In this document: positions 34,771-46,479 of the stretch, in pieces
Layout: every line of letters starts with the position of its first letter
Numbering within the stretch: position 1 is the first letter of the stretch
Assembly (NCBI GenBank): GCA_015832175.1
Contig: WJXW01000003.1
Span: forward strand, 620,001-684,000
Source of the DNA: Paraphaeosphaeria minitans
Taxonomy: Eukaryota; Ascomycota; Dothideomycetes; Pleosporales; Didymosphaeriaceae
Reading direction: 5' to 3'
Length of the DNA stretch: 64,000 bases
Position numbers and translations under genes: made by a program
Notes under the pieces: generated by a model
What the model was told of the DNA's origin: nothing
Seen by the model: the letters and a program-made list of their open reading frames with translations, nothing else
Databases searched by the model: none

Positions 34771-35613
34771 CATAGTAAGCTTGTCTTCTAGGGCCTCTAT
34801 TTTAAGGTCTACTATAATCTATAAAAACCTAGTAATAGCCATGTTATAGTCCCCTTTAGGAACGTTACAGTTAAAAGTAACTATATAGATATTACGCTAG
34901 ATTGCGTAGCGTAACTTACGTAGTTTTTTAGTATTACCCTATTAGCTACTGCCTACCTCTACTGAGGTTTATTTAAAGTAGACGTAAAAGTTAAAGAAAC
35001 TCTTCTTAAGGTTCTACCTAATTATATTAAGGCATGCTTTAGCCTTCTACTAGGCGTGTTTATTAGCGTATATAAAGGTAAGGTACTATATAAATATTTA
35101 TAGGTTAAACTAGCTATCTACCCCCCTAGCTTAGTAGAAGGCCACTACTATATCCTAAGGACTATTGTCTAGGTAGTCCTATATTAGCGCCTATTCCTTC
35201 TAGGGGGAGCTAATAAACTACTTATTAGTCTAAAGCTTATAATTTATTATAACCTTTTAGGCCCTAAACTAGGCTTTTAAGCCCCTAAACTTAGTTAGGC
35301 TTAAGAGTAGTTTATACTATAGAATTAGTTAGTCTATACTAGTAAATAAGGATCCACCCCTTATAGTAGAGGTAGATAGGCCTAGAATAGTACTAGTGTA
35401 AGCCTATTAGTGTATAAAGAGCTTATACAGCTCTTTATTCTAGAGTTATAGTATTTATATAGTAGAGTAGTCTTTGTCTCTAGTAGTAATTAAGTTCTGC
35501 AGTTATTCTACTAACTTAGTAATATTAGAGGTATCTATTAGTAAGTTATTCTAGACTTTATTATATTTCTCTATTCCTTTAAATAACTCTTTTCTAGAAG
35601 ACCTAGAATTTAA
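34771..35613 (-). pseudogene. B2 gag, N-terminal part
   Basis: It is the reverse complement of B3 43080-43920, collinear with transitions. In coding direction it starts next to the 5' LTR at 35613 and runs to the Co2 insertion. It has Gag-like helical composition with many TAG/TAA codons. Confidence 0.75.
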
Positions 35614-35805
35614 TATTATAGGCTAGCCTTAGAGAGTAAACAGAACTGTAAGTGCTAAATATAAAGGATAAATTCTAGGTATTAAGTCTCTATAGGGGGG
35701 TGTGCTGCTTATAAGAAGAGTTTTCTTTAGTAGGTTCACTTCTTTAGGGCAGTTCCTTTCCTTAAGATCCTTCTAAAGGCTAGGGCTATGCCCTAGCCTA
35801 TTACA
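35614..35805 (-). repeat. B2 5' LTR, 192 bp
   Basis: On the plus strand it begins TATTATAGGCTAGCC and ends GCCTATTACA. Length is identical to the 3' LTR at 8029-8220. Confidence 0.92.
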
Positions 35806-36030
35806 TCCTTAGGTTTCTATAACTTTAAGTAATTAGTGGACTAATTACTCTAATTAAACTAATTAAGCACTAATTAGTTACTTAGTATATTAAGTGCTTA
35901 GCCTAATTAGTTATCTTGGCGCTCTAATTATACTAATTAGATTATATAACCTTTTCTGCCGTGCCACTCGAACAACGAACGTAGATATATATAAAGCTCC
36001 TAGGAGGCCTAGCCTTTGGATCTTAACACT
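35806..36030. other. Unassigned AT-rich segment with TATA-like box
   Basis: About 225 bases have no match elsewhere in the window. The segment holds several copies of CTAATTA/TAATTAG and then ATATATATAAAGCTCC near 35980. It ends near TTGGATCTTAACA, which resembles an LTR end. It could be the tail of an unrelated LTR joined to D. I see no gene in it. Confidence 0.4.
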
Positions 36031-37780
36031 TTAGTACACCTACTTAGGGCACTTAAGCCCTAAGGCTTTAGAAGCTTTAGTAAAGTACGTGTAAGGGGTC
36101 TAAATTAAAGGAATATTATAACTAAGGTGTAAGCACTAAGTAATAACCTATGCTATAAACGTTATTTTAAAATATTTTATAGAATACTTACCTTAGCCCT
36201 TCTAGAAGCTTACCTTAAACCTATTTAACTTCCTATATAAGTAAGGAAGTAAGTAGTAGATGCTTATTACTAAGTGCAACTTTCCTAGTATAATATAGGT
36301 CTATACGCTTATAAGTAAGTTACTAGTAGAAGTACTACTAGTACTTAAGAAGCTTAGGAACTTTACCTCCTATTAGTAGCTCTATTTTATAAAGCTTAAA
36401 TAAGATAACAACACTATAACACTCTATTAGGGAGGTAAATTAGTCTACTAGTAATAGGTAGAGAATAAATGAATTAAAGTAATTACTCTATTAATTTATA
36501 CTTATAAACTAAATAGAGCGGTAGAGCGTATAAGCTAGGAAATAATTATATAAGCTATTAAAATAAAAATTAGAGTAAACCGCTTAGAGCACCTCTAGCC
36601 TAAAGTAGTATTTACTATAGCCTATTTATATATTAAGAGCCTATTTTACACGCACAGTATAAGCAGCCTAGATAAGGTACTATATAGATAGATAAAGAAA
36701 TACAAAAAAGCCCTACGTAGTGCAGTAGACCTATACCCTAATTAGAGTAGAATATATATATAGCTACTACGCCTACCCACTTAATAGAGAATAAGTAGTA
36801 GGGCGCGATAGGCGTAGATTTAAAGTTAACCTATAAGCTTATATTAGCTATTTTATTAGTTACGTAGCTTCTAATATATATAGGATATAGGTTCTAAACC
36901 TTAACTAGGTTATATTAACGCGCAACGTACTGTTAAATAAGGTGTTATTTTATAAGGGTAAAAGTAATACTACTATACTTTAAAAAGAGGCTGTAAAGCT
37001 TATTAAGCTCCTCTAGAAACTATAAACTAGTAACTAGAGGGACCTACCTAGCTTAGTATAGTTATAAAAGCTAGGCTTAGTAGATATAAAAAAAGCCTCT
37101 AAGCTACTACTTAAGGGTGTAGAACCCTATTATATAGATTACTTTACTAGCTAGGAGAAATTCAAGTATAGAAGTAACGCTACTATATATATAATAAGCT
37201 TAGCTAGTAAACTACTAAGAGACTATATAGCTATTTCTTAGCACACTAGCCTTATCTCCCCTAAGCCTACCCTAGAACTAATATAGGAGAAGGCTTATAG
37301 GAAACGGGATCTCCTATATAAAGATAAACGTAGTCCTAATAGCTCTTAGCGTAGTACTACTAAGGAAGCGAGCTCGTTAGCACTATAAGACTAGAGAAGT
37401 AGACTTACTAATCCCTCTACTACTAGTACTTAATTACGTTACCTTACTTTTCTATAGTAGGCTAAGTAGCTAGTAAACACATCTAGCGTACTAGATTACC
37501 TAGATCCTAATCGCCTAGGGACAGACCCCTAGGTATAAGTAAGTAGGCGCTTACGTAAACACGCCCTAGAATATAGCATTTTAGGGGTTTACTTTTTAAT
37601 TAATAGTTAAAATAAGTACTAGAACACGTTCTAGAATATATATTTACCTTTTATAACTATTACTAATGCGCTTCTTTCTATTAATTTAGTAGTAGTAAGT
37701 ATAGTATAAATAAAAAAGAATATATAAATCTATTATAAGGAGCTCCTAGCACTACTAAAGAATTAGAAAGCTTTTAGTAC
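36030..37780 (+). pseudogene. D: Copia fragment, GAG-pre-integrase and integrase to RT linker
   Basis: The frame opens with a GAG-pre-integrase block (degraded LWHTRLGHLSPKAL, here L-stop-YTYLGHLSPKAL) near 36040. The integrase core follows, including YTYKLNRAVERI near 36500 (from a HxxNGAVER-like motif), then the post-integrase segment with ILTRNVLLNKVLFYKG near 36920. The linker towards reverse transcriptase ends ELLALLKN-like, then KAFSTI at the C insertion. It differs in sequence from family Co, so it is a second Copia lineage. Gag and LTRs are not visible. The continuation lies at 48723. Confidence 0.7.
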
Positions 37781-38018
37781 TATAGTGTTATAGGTGCGTT
37801 TGCCTTAAGTAAGGAATATAAAAGAATGAGTTAAGTTATCCTATCTAAAATCTATTATACAAATCCAACTACTCCAATTGTCTATTAGATCTCCTTGTGT
37901 CTTATCTGGTTAGCGCCCTCTCCTTCTCTTATCTATTCCCTAATTAGCTATCTTAAACGACAGCTGATTAGCCCTATATTTCTCTAATTCTCTATTATAG
38001 GCTAACCTTTATACTATA
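37781..38018 (-). repeat. C 3' LTR, 238 bp
   Basis: It starts TATAGTGTTATAGGTGCG and ends ACCTTTATACTATA on the plus strand. It matches the other LTR, whose two parts are 42819-42886 and 48553-48722 (68 + 170 = 238 bp). Confidence 0.9.
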
Positions 38019-38036
38019 TTTTCCTCCCTCTCTTCT
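38019..38036 (-). other. C polypurine tract
   Basis: On the minus strand this reads AGAAGAGAGGGAGGAAAA, touching the LTR. It shows that C is transcribed from the minus strand and that 37781-38018 is its 3' LTR. Confidence 0.8.
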
Positions 38037-38149
38037 AGGCTTAGTCCCTTAAGCCTACTACCTTACTACCCTTTTAACACCTTATTAGTAGTCACCTCCT
38101 AGACCTACAATTTCCTTAATCCTTAGCTGGCCACCTTTACTTAATTATC

Positions 38150-41100
38150 CTACCTACTAACCTATCGCCTATCTACTACTTATGTCTCTATAATTAAAGT
38201 TGTTTACAGACCTCTTAGTATGTTAGATAGTAATATTATAGTAATATCCTCTTATAAACGCTTCTGCTAAGCTGCTTAGGTGGCCTACGCTTAATCTTTA
38301 GGGTATATAACTCTAGGATTTCTTCCACTCTATCCTTCTCCTAACCCTTACTCCTACTCTCCTTCCTCTCTTTTAGTCCTTCTAATACCTATTTAATAAC
38401 TCTGCTGTAGTTATAGCTATAGTTAACTATACCCTAGGTAGAATAGCTACTTCTAGTGCTAGTAGTAGAAAGGGTAGTAATAACCTAAATAAGCGTAGCC
38501 CTACTAGTAATATAAAAGTAGACCTTTTTATTTACCCTTCTAAGTCTACTAAGGAGTATATTAATAAGTAGTGTATATTGTCTTAAAAACCTTTTATATT
38601 CTATTACTAACCTTTTTAGTTAAGGTAAGGGCTAATTAGCGCGTAAACTATAATCTTCTACGTGAACTAGCTTACTTTATCTATAGCCTAAATATGTAGG
38701 GTGTTACCCTAGGTCCTATTCTTTGCACTACTAGCGTCTATAAGAATAATAGCTATTTAGACCTTGCTATTTAGCACTTTAATATTAGTAATACTAAAGT
38801 AGAGACTAGTACTAAGTTCTTTAGCTTAGGCACTAGGGAGGCTTTACTAAAGCCTAGATACTATAATACTAATATTAATATAAGTATCTAGTCTACTACT
38901 GTCTTTTCTTATTTTCCTCTTTCTTCTCTAATTAACTATTACTACACCTACTACTAGAATAAGAGTAGAAGGAGTAAGCTCTATTTTAGTAGTAAATATA
39001 GTATTTCCTATCTAGATAGTAAGCTGCTAAACTAGGGAGGGTATAATAAGTGCTAGATAAATAGTAACTATATCTTTTACTCTTTTTATTATAAGTTCTA
39101 GTTCTAATTCTCTATTGCCTAAGCTAATATCTTTTTCTTTTTAGGTAAGCTAGCTAACCCTAGCACTAGTCTCTTTATAGATAATATTATTTTAGCTGCT
39201 GATATTTTTCTTATTAGTATAACCTACTTTTAGGCTCTTTCTAGTTATACTTCTAAGGCTGTTTTTGCCCTTAATACTCTTATTCCTAGGGAGCCTATAG
39301 AACCTTAATATACTATTACTATAAAATATAGTCCTCTTTCTTTAGTAGCCTTTTAAGATTATTCCTAAAGGTCTTTTAGAGGTTCCCTCTAGACTCCTCT
39401 TAGTAGTGCTTTATTATTTTAGGGTTTTAGTCCTCTAGCTTAAGGGGGTTCTTATTCTAGCTCTAATTATAGATTGCCTAGTCCTAGATTACCTATACGC
39501 CTAGATTCTTCTACTAGGGAGAATGCTCCTCTTTAGCCTTAGCTATTCTCTTAGTCTACTTATTCCTAGTATTTTTATTCTAGTTCTCTCTTACCTTATT
39601 AGTAGTTTATTAATTAGGCTACTTAAAACTGTACTAGATCTCTTCTTTAGTTTAAAGTAACTAGGGCCTCTAGCTCTATAGAGCCCTAAACCCTAAATAC
39701 TTATTAGTTCAGCCGCTACTATAGAGATAATGTTACTATTAATAATAAGGAGAATAATAATTAGTGCCCTAATATGTCTTTGGCTAGCAACTAGGTATTC
39801 TTTATTTCTTTTTCCTACACTATCTATCTATCTTCTTTATTCTCCTATGTTAATTTTTCTAAAATCCTATTAAGTACTTTACTTCTGCTATTCTTTCTTT
39901 CTCTCTTTTACTAACTGCCTATAGTTAGCTTTCCTAATACTATATTAGGAAAGGATTAGGCTGGTTTAACATAATATTAGACTCTAAAGTAGACACATTT
40001 TAGTCTATATTAAAATCTAATGCTTTTGCTCTCTTTAAAATAACTACTTTTAGTAAATTACCTCTTATCTATATAAGTAGTATAATAGCATATTAGAGTT
40101 CTTTCTTCTACTCTACCTTTCTAGTTCTAATAAGGCTATTCTTAACTTCTAAGCTAGAATTACTATACTTCTCCCTCTCTTTAACCTCTTAATACTATAG
40201 TAGCTTTAGCAGCTTTAGTATAGAGGTCTAAGAGTTAATTAGGAAGTACTTAAGTATAATCTTTATTCTTCCTTTTAGCAGCTCTTTAGTACTATATTAG
40301 GTACTTTATACAGCGTTTCTTTATGTAATCTAGTGTAGGCTAGGGCGCAACTTCTCTATTATTACTTCTAATAGAATAGTAGGTTCTTAAGGGTAGTCCT
40401 AACTCTGTTTTTCTGTTAAAATCTATCTTTGCTGTGTCCTTATAAAGACATTTCCTAATTTGCTCTTATCTAATTAGTTATTAGGCTCCTTTCCCTTCCT
40501 AGAGAGTAGTTACTAGGCCTTTAAATGCAGTTTGTCCTAAGAAAATATTAATCTAACTATAATACCTCTTACCTCTTAGGTTAGTGCTGCTATTAGGATA
40601 GAATTAGTATTTAGGGTGTTAATAAGTGCAACTAGTTCTTTATCTAATAGAGGAGTAGAGGCTATTTCAGCACCTTTCTTTCTACTTACAGCTTTAGCTT
40701 CTAGCACAGCTTAGATAATACTCTCCTCTATTATTTTAGTAGGTTTAGAAGCCCTTTAGTTTACTTCTATTATTACTACCTATAGCACTAATTTATTGTT
40801 GTTAATTACTAGTAGAGGAGATTCTGGGCGGAATTCTCTTATTCTAGCCCCTGCAACCCTTTTAATACCTAGTTAGTTCTGTTATTCCTAAGAGCTTTTT
40901 TCTACTACTCTATCCCTAGTAGTATTTACTTCCTTAGTTATGCTAACTTCTTTAAATAGGTAGGAGACCTTTAATAGGGTAGCGTAGTAGGCTTTAGCCC
41001 TTTTTATCGCCTTAATTTCTAGCTCTTAGTCTCCTTGCTTACTACTTATTAACTTAAAATATAATTAGCCTCTTATAATTAGGTTATAAAAGCTCCTAAA

Positions 41101-42180
41101 TAACCTATTATTAGGTTTTATATAAAAGGTTAGCCCTATAAACTTATTAAAAGCGTATTAGTTGTTAACTAGCTTATTTAGAATAAGACTAGTAGTAGTA
41201 GGCATAGAAGCCTTCTATTACTTATATTCTTCTATAGTAAGGGTAAGTCCTCCTATCTTTGTAATAACCTCTTAGACTTACGTATCTACTTCTTCTTTAT
41301 AATCTTTATTTCCTTCTATTCTTGTTTCCTCCTATACCTTAAAGAACTTCCTAGGTGGTAGGATAAGTAGAATTACTAATAAAGCAGCTTTAGAATAAGC
41401 TAGATTTATAGTAACCTATTTCTCCTCTTACTATATAGCCCTAATTACCTTATCCTAGTCTCTGCACTAGTAAAGGAAATTATACATTTCTTACACTTAA
41501 TAGGTGTTTATATTACCTCCTCTTAGGCGACTCTCTATTAGCATTCTATACATAACTATAGTCTTATTATCTTAGCTAAGACCTCTAAAGAAAAGAGTCC
41601 CTACTTCTATCTATATAATTTGTGATTAGGTAAGGGTAGCTTAGGTATAGCTATTAAACTTATTGAAGTAGTTATTTAGTATAATAGGCTATTAGCTTAC
41701 TTTATTAAGCTAGCTCTTAAGGTAGGCCTTAGTTAATTTTTAGTACTCTAAGTCTATTAATAAGTACTAAGAGTAAAGTATCTTCTAGAATTCTTTCTAG
41801 TTAACTAAAGCGCTTTTATAGGCTGGCAGCTTTATAATATCCCTTTAGTAGGTGCCTAAGTAGAAGTAAGGTAGCTTTTATCTCTTAAGCTCTTTACTCT
41901 ACTCTACTCCTTCTACTTAAAAGTTATAGTCTTCTAGAAAGGTAGTAATATAATTTAATACTACTAAAGCTTAGTGCATTACTATTATTTAGGCTTAGAG
42001 TGAACTAAGCTATATTTCTCTTTTAAGGGAAGCCTTTTATTCCTAGTCCTTTATCCTTAAACTATTTTCTTTTATCTATGTCTTCTAAAATGTAATTAGT
42101 AATACTCTGGCTTATCTAACTAGTGCTGCTCTTAGTAGGGATAGTTAGATAAATAGGGTTATTACAAAACCTATATAAAT
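38150..42180 (-). pseudogene. C single long frame: Gag-like protein of about 1,340 codons
   Basis: One reading frame can be followed across about 4 kb of the minus strand, interrupted only by TAG/TAA that fit CAG, CAA or TGG. The N-terminal third has a capsid-like helical character (LEDYNF, KLPYFYLGTY, LPAYKSALVN, GTLFFRGLS, MYRMLIESRLRGGN). The middle is rich in Gln, Lys, Asn and Ser. The C-terminus is charged (VLEGLKERKE, EKDRVEEILELYTLKIKRR). No DSG/DTG protease, YxDD, RNase H or integrase signature appears. I infer a Gag or structural protein of a non-autonomous element. The exact start (about 42120-42180) is unclear. Confidence 0.7.
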
Positions 42181-42384
42181 CTATTTTTATCTCCTTTTTA
42201 TTTTTTTTCTAATGTCTACTTATTTTTATATTAGTTTTCTGTTAGCAATTTAGCTTTAGGTATGTGGATAATAATCTCGCTTAACAGAATTCTACTACTA
42301 ATACCTCGCTCCCCCTTTTGTCCCTAACTTAATTATTACTTAGACTAGAATTATTTAGGGTCTATTGTATTTACTCTTTCTAGG

Positions 42385-42735
42385 AGTCTAGTGGCCACTT
42401 AAAGGTCCTCTAGTCTATTACTCTTTCTATCTAATAGCTGCTTAAAAGTCTATTAGTCTATTATTGTTTTGTTCCTAGGTAACTAATAACTACTTAAAAG
42501 TCTATATAGTCTATACTAGCACTAGATAGCTGCTCAAAAGTCTATTAGTGTGTTGTTTTGTTTTTGGGTAATTAGTGACTACTTAAAAGTCTATTAATCT
42601 GTCTGTCTAGGTAACTAATAACTACTTAAAAGTTTATACAGTCTATCTATCTATGTACCTAATAGCTACTTAAAAGTCGATTAGTCTTGTTACTCTATTC
42701 CTAGCTATTTAGTAGCTACTTAAAAAATCTACTAA
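42385..42735. repeat. Degenerate tandem repeats in the C leader
   Basis: About eight copies of a core RCTRCTTAAAAGTC occur near 42391, 42428, 42487, 42527, 42578, 42617, 42663 and 42714. They are spaced 37-59 bases and joined by TATTAGTCTA and AGGTAACTAATA-like spacers. They lie between the 5' LTR and the start of the long frame in coding direction, so they belong to the RNA leader. Confidence 0.8.
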
Positions 42736-42886
42736 ATAGCTTCTATTAGTTCTCTAAATACTTATTACTATACTTCTCTACATTCTTTTAAAAGCCACCC
42801 TATGTCCCTTACTAAAAATATAGTGTTGTAGGTGCGTTTGCCTTAAGTAAGAAATATAAAAGAATAAGTTAAGTTATCCTATCTAA

Positions 42887-43078
42887 TGTAATAGGCTAGG
42901 GCATAGCCCTAGCCTTTAGAAGGATCTTAAGGAAAGGAACCGCCCTAAAGAAGTAGACCTACTAAGGAAAACTCTTCTTATAAGTAGTACACCCCCCTAT
43001 AGAGACTTAATACCTAGAATTTGTTCTTTATATTTAGCACTTACAGTTCTATTTACTCTCTAAGGCTAGCCTATAATA
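42887..43078 (+). repeat. B3 5' LTR, 192 bp
   Basis: It starts TGTAATAGGCTAGGGC and ends GCTAGCCTATAATA (RIP form of ...CATAACA). Confidence 0.93.
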
Positions 43079-43089
43079 TTAAATTCTAG

Positions 43090-46000
43090 TTCTTCTAGAA
43101 AAGAGTTGTTTAAAGAAACAAAGAAATATAATAAAGTCTAGAATAACCTACTAATAGATGCCTCTAATATCGCTAAGTTAGTAGAATAACTATAGAACTT
43201 AATTACTACCAGAGACGAAGACTACTCTACTATATAAACGCTATAACTCTAGAATAAAGAGCTACGTAAGCTCTTTATACACTAATAGGCTTACGCTAGT
43301 ACTACCCTAGGCCTATCTACCTCTACTATAGGGGGCAGATCCCTATTTACTAGTATAGACTAGCTAATCCTATAGCGTAAACTGCTCCTAAGCCTAACTA
43401 AGTTTAGGGGCTTAAAGACATAGTTTAGGGCCTAGAAGGTTATAATAGATTATAAGCTCTAGGCTAATAAGTAGTTTATTAGCTCCCCCTAAGAGGAATA
43501 GACGCTAATATAGGACTACCTAGATAATAGTTCTTAGAATACAGTAGCAGCCTTCTACTAAACTAGGGGGGTAGACAGCTAGTTTAACCTATAGACATTT
43601 ATATAGTACCTCACCTTTATATACGCTAATAAACACGCCTAGTAAAAGGCTAAAGCACGCCTTAATATAATTAGGTAAAGCCCTAGAGAGAGTTTCTCTA
43701 ACTTTTACATCTACTTTAAATAGACTTTAGTAAAGGTAGGTAGTAGCTAGTAAAGTAACACTAAAAAACTACGTAAGTTGCGCTGCGTAATCTAGCGTAA
43801 TATCTATATAGTTGCCCTTAACTGTAATTTTCCTAAAAGGGACTACAACGCGGCTATTACTAGGTTTTTACAGATTATAGTAGACCTTAAAATAGAGGCC
43901 TTAGAAGATAAGCTTACTACTTAAGCTACCTTCTATAAGGGTAGCTAGCCCCCTCGTAAAGACAGTAATAGTAATATCTATATAACTCCTATAGCAACTT
44001 TAACCTTAACCTAGCCTTAAGCTAGTAAAGAGGCGGGTAAGTAGCGCCTAAACTAGATACCTAAATATATCTTCTAGTAACACTAGAACGTAGGCGTATA
44101 CACTTACTATAGTAAGCCTAACTATATAGCTAGAGCCTACCTTAATATAATTTTACTCTAAGTAATTATAACCTAACTTTAGCATAATAAAACAAGCATC
44201 TAGTTAAGAAAAAAATAGCCCTTAGTCTAGCGCTAAGATAGGGGCTAAGCGTAATAGTATTAATAAAGGTATAATTAGAGTAAGCTGTAATAGTTAGAGT
44301 AGCTAAGGCTAGGATAGGTATAAATAGGCCTACCCCTACTTTCTACGTTTTCCTTAACAGTATATAGTATATAAAGACCCTAATTAATATAGGGTGTAAA
44401 TACTTTGCAGTAATTAGCCCTAGGCTAGCAGATTTACTCTTACTACAGCGTATTATAATCCTAGCCTAAGAGCTAAAATAGGCTACTAGGTTATTACTAT
44501 AAACCCTTATTATAGAGATAGTAGTAGTGCCTTATAATATATCTAGGTAGTAATAGACCCTTTACGCTTATGTAATCCCTAACCTCTACTAGAATATAAT
44601 TCTAGGGGCCCTCTAGCTAGCTCAGTCTAAAGTAGTAGTAGATATCTATAGTAGTAATATTATAATTAGCGTAGCTAGGGGTCTTATCGCTCTTAACACC
44701 TAGATAGTAGAGAGGTGGGGCCTCCTCGCTACACTAGTAGATAAGGAGGATAACGTAACACCCTTTAATATTCTAGATAAAGACTAAGAAGGGGTATTCC
44801 TAACTTTACTCTAGGATATTACTTAAATACTCGTAATAACGCTTCCTTATATAGTAAGACTTTTACTTCTTTATAATATAGTAGGGCTAGGCCTTACTAA
44901 AGATAGTAGAACTCTCTCTCTAGAACTAGCAAAGTACGCTACTATTTTTAATAAAACTAAGGTATTTAGCCTCCTACCGCACTAGGGCACGTTAGACTAC
45001 TATATCTACCTAAAGTAGACTCTAAGTAGCTCCCTTTTAAGACTGCCTTAGGGCCTACTATATAGTATGTCTAAAGATTAGCTAGTAGAACTCTAGCGCT
45101 AACTTATAGAACTTATAGATAAAGGCTAGATATAAGCTAGCTCTTCTTTAGTAGATACTTTAGTCTTTCTAGCCCTAAAACCTAAGAAGAAATAGCGCCT
45201 ATATATTAACTATTAGAAGATTAACGCGATTTCTAAGCTAGATTAGTACTCTCTTTTACTTATTAAAGAGATACTATATACCCTCTCTTAGGCTACTTAG
45301 TTTATAAAAGTAGATATTTACACTACCTTCTATAAGCTGTAAGTTATAGAGGGGGAAGAATACTATACTATATTGTATACCTAGTTTAGCCTTTTTAAGT
45401 AGTTAGTAGTCCTATTTAGACTAACTAAGGCACCTACTATATTCTAGCGCTATATTAATAGCGCTCTAAAGGATACCGTAGGCAATATATATATAGCTTA
45501 CCTAGATAATGTCCTTATCTATATAATAGGGCCCCTACGCCAACACTATGACTATATGCGACAAGTGCTAGGACTCCTATAGAAAGCTAGACTGTATATA
45601 GACCTAGGGAAATGCAAATTTACAATAATAGAGGTTAGGTATCTAGGGTATTTTATTATAGTAGGTAAAGCTATTTGCTCTAATCTAGTAAAGATATAAG
45701 TAATTAATTAATAGGACGCCCCCTCTATAGTACGTATAGTCTACTACTTTATTAAATAGCTTATATTAAATAATAAAGCATTTACTACTATAGGCCTAAG
45801 CCTAAACTTTCTACTAAATAGATATTACGTTAATTTTCTTAAGAGAATCCCCTTACTAGTAGAGTCTACCTACACCCCTGCTAGAAGGGTAAAGCACTTC
45901 CTAGACTACTTTAAGAGAAGGATAGCTTTAGCCTAGACTACTATTACTTATAGACAGTAGCATACTATAGAGGCTATAAACTATACTTACTGCCCTATAG

Positions 46001-46440
46001 AGCGATTCTAAGTTAGAGATAAAATATAGTTTTTACTATGTAATGTAAAAACTAACTAGCTAAAAAAGAAACTTAACTAGCTTAAGGTTAAATACACTAT
46101 ATTAGCTATACTATCCCTACTTATAGTAACGCTAGACCTATCTAGTAATCTCTATAAGACTATCTATATTAACCTCTTTAAGTAAGCGGCAGATAATCCC
46201 CTGCCTAGTTAGACCTAGGCTAATGTCTAGCTAGGCCTAGCTCTAGAACTAGAAGAAGCAGACCTAGATCTACGTAAATAGGAAGTAGAGGAGGTCTTAC
46301 GTATTAAGAACACTTAGGGAAAATAATAATAGGTGCTAGTAAAGTAGACTAAGTAGGTATTGCTAACTTAGGTGCTAGTTAAAAATATTATAAACACTAT
46401 AGCTCTAAACTACTTTAAGGCCGCCTAGGGGGACTATAGG
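43090..46440 (+). pseudogene. B3 gag-pol with RNase H-integrase deletion
   Basis: Gag ends in a zinc knuckle at 44099-44140, where all three Cys and the His read Tyr (YTYYSKPNYIARAY). RT begins near 45090. It keeps LALKPKKK, then RLYINY, FIKVDIYTTFYKL, and the catalytic box YLDN at 45499-45510 (expected YLDD). Near 45755 the sequence jumps past RNase H and integrase compared with B2. The last integrase part follows. A chromodomain-like end at about 46265-46440 reads EEVLRIKNT, VLVK, then NIINTIALNYFKAA. TAG/TAA stops occur throughout. Confidence 0.83.
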
Positions 46441-46479
46441 CATAATAATAGTCCTATCTAGCCTATAGGGAAGAATATA

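Larger units (their letters stand above)
8029..35805 (-). mobile_element. B2: Ty3/Gypsy family B, full length, split by G2 and Co2
   Basis: Its own sequence lies in three blocks: 8029-12404, 19124-20854 and 34771-35805, together about 7.1 kb. The ends are 192-bp LTRs. Order in coding direction: 5' LTR (35614-35805), gag, protease, reverse transcriptase, RNase H, integrase, chromodomain-like end, long 3' region, 3' LTR (8029-8220). It is the only copy here that keeps RNase H and integrase. Flanking pentamers (GTAGG left, TCCTT right) do not match, so its ends are not a simple insertion. Confidence 0.9.

Noticed and set aside
42385..42735. CRISPR-like array
   Set aside because: The repeats are degenerate with uneven spacing, in a eukaryotic retroelement leader.
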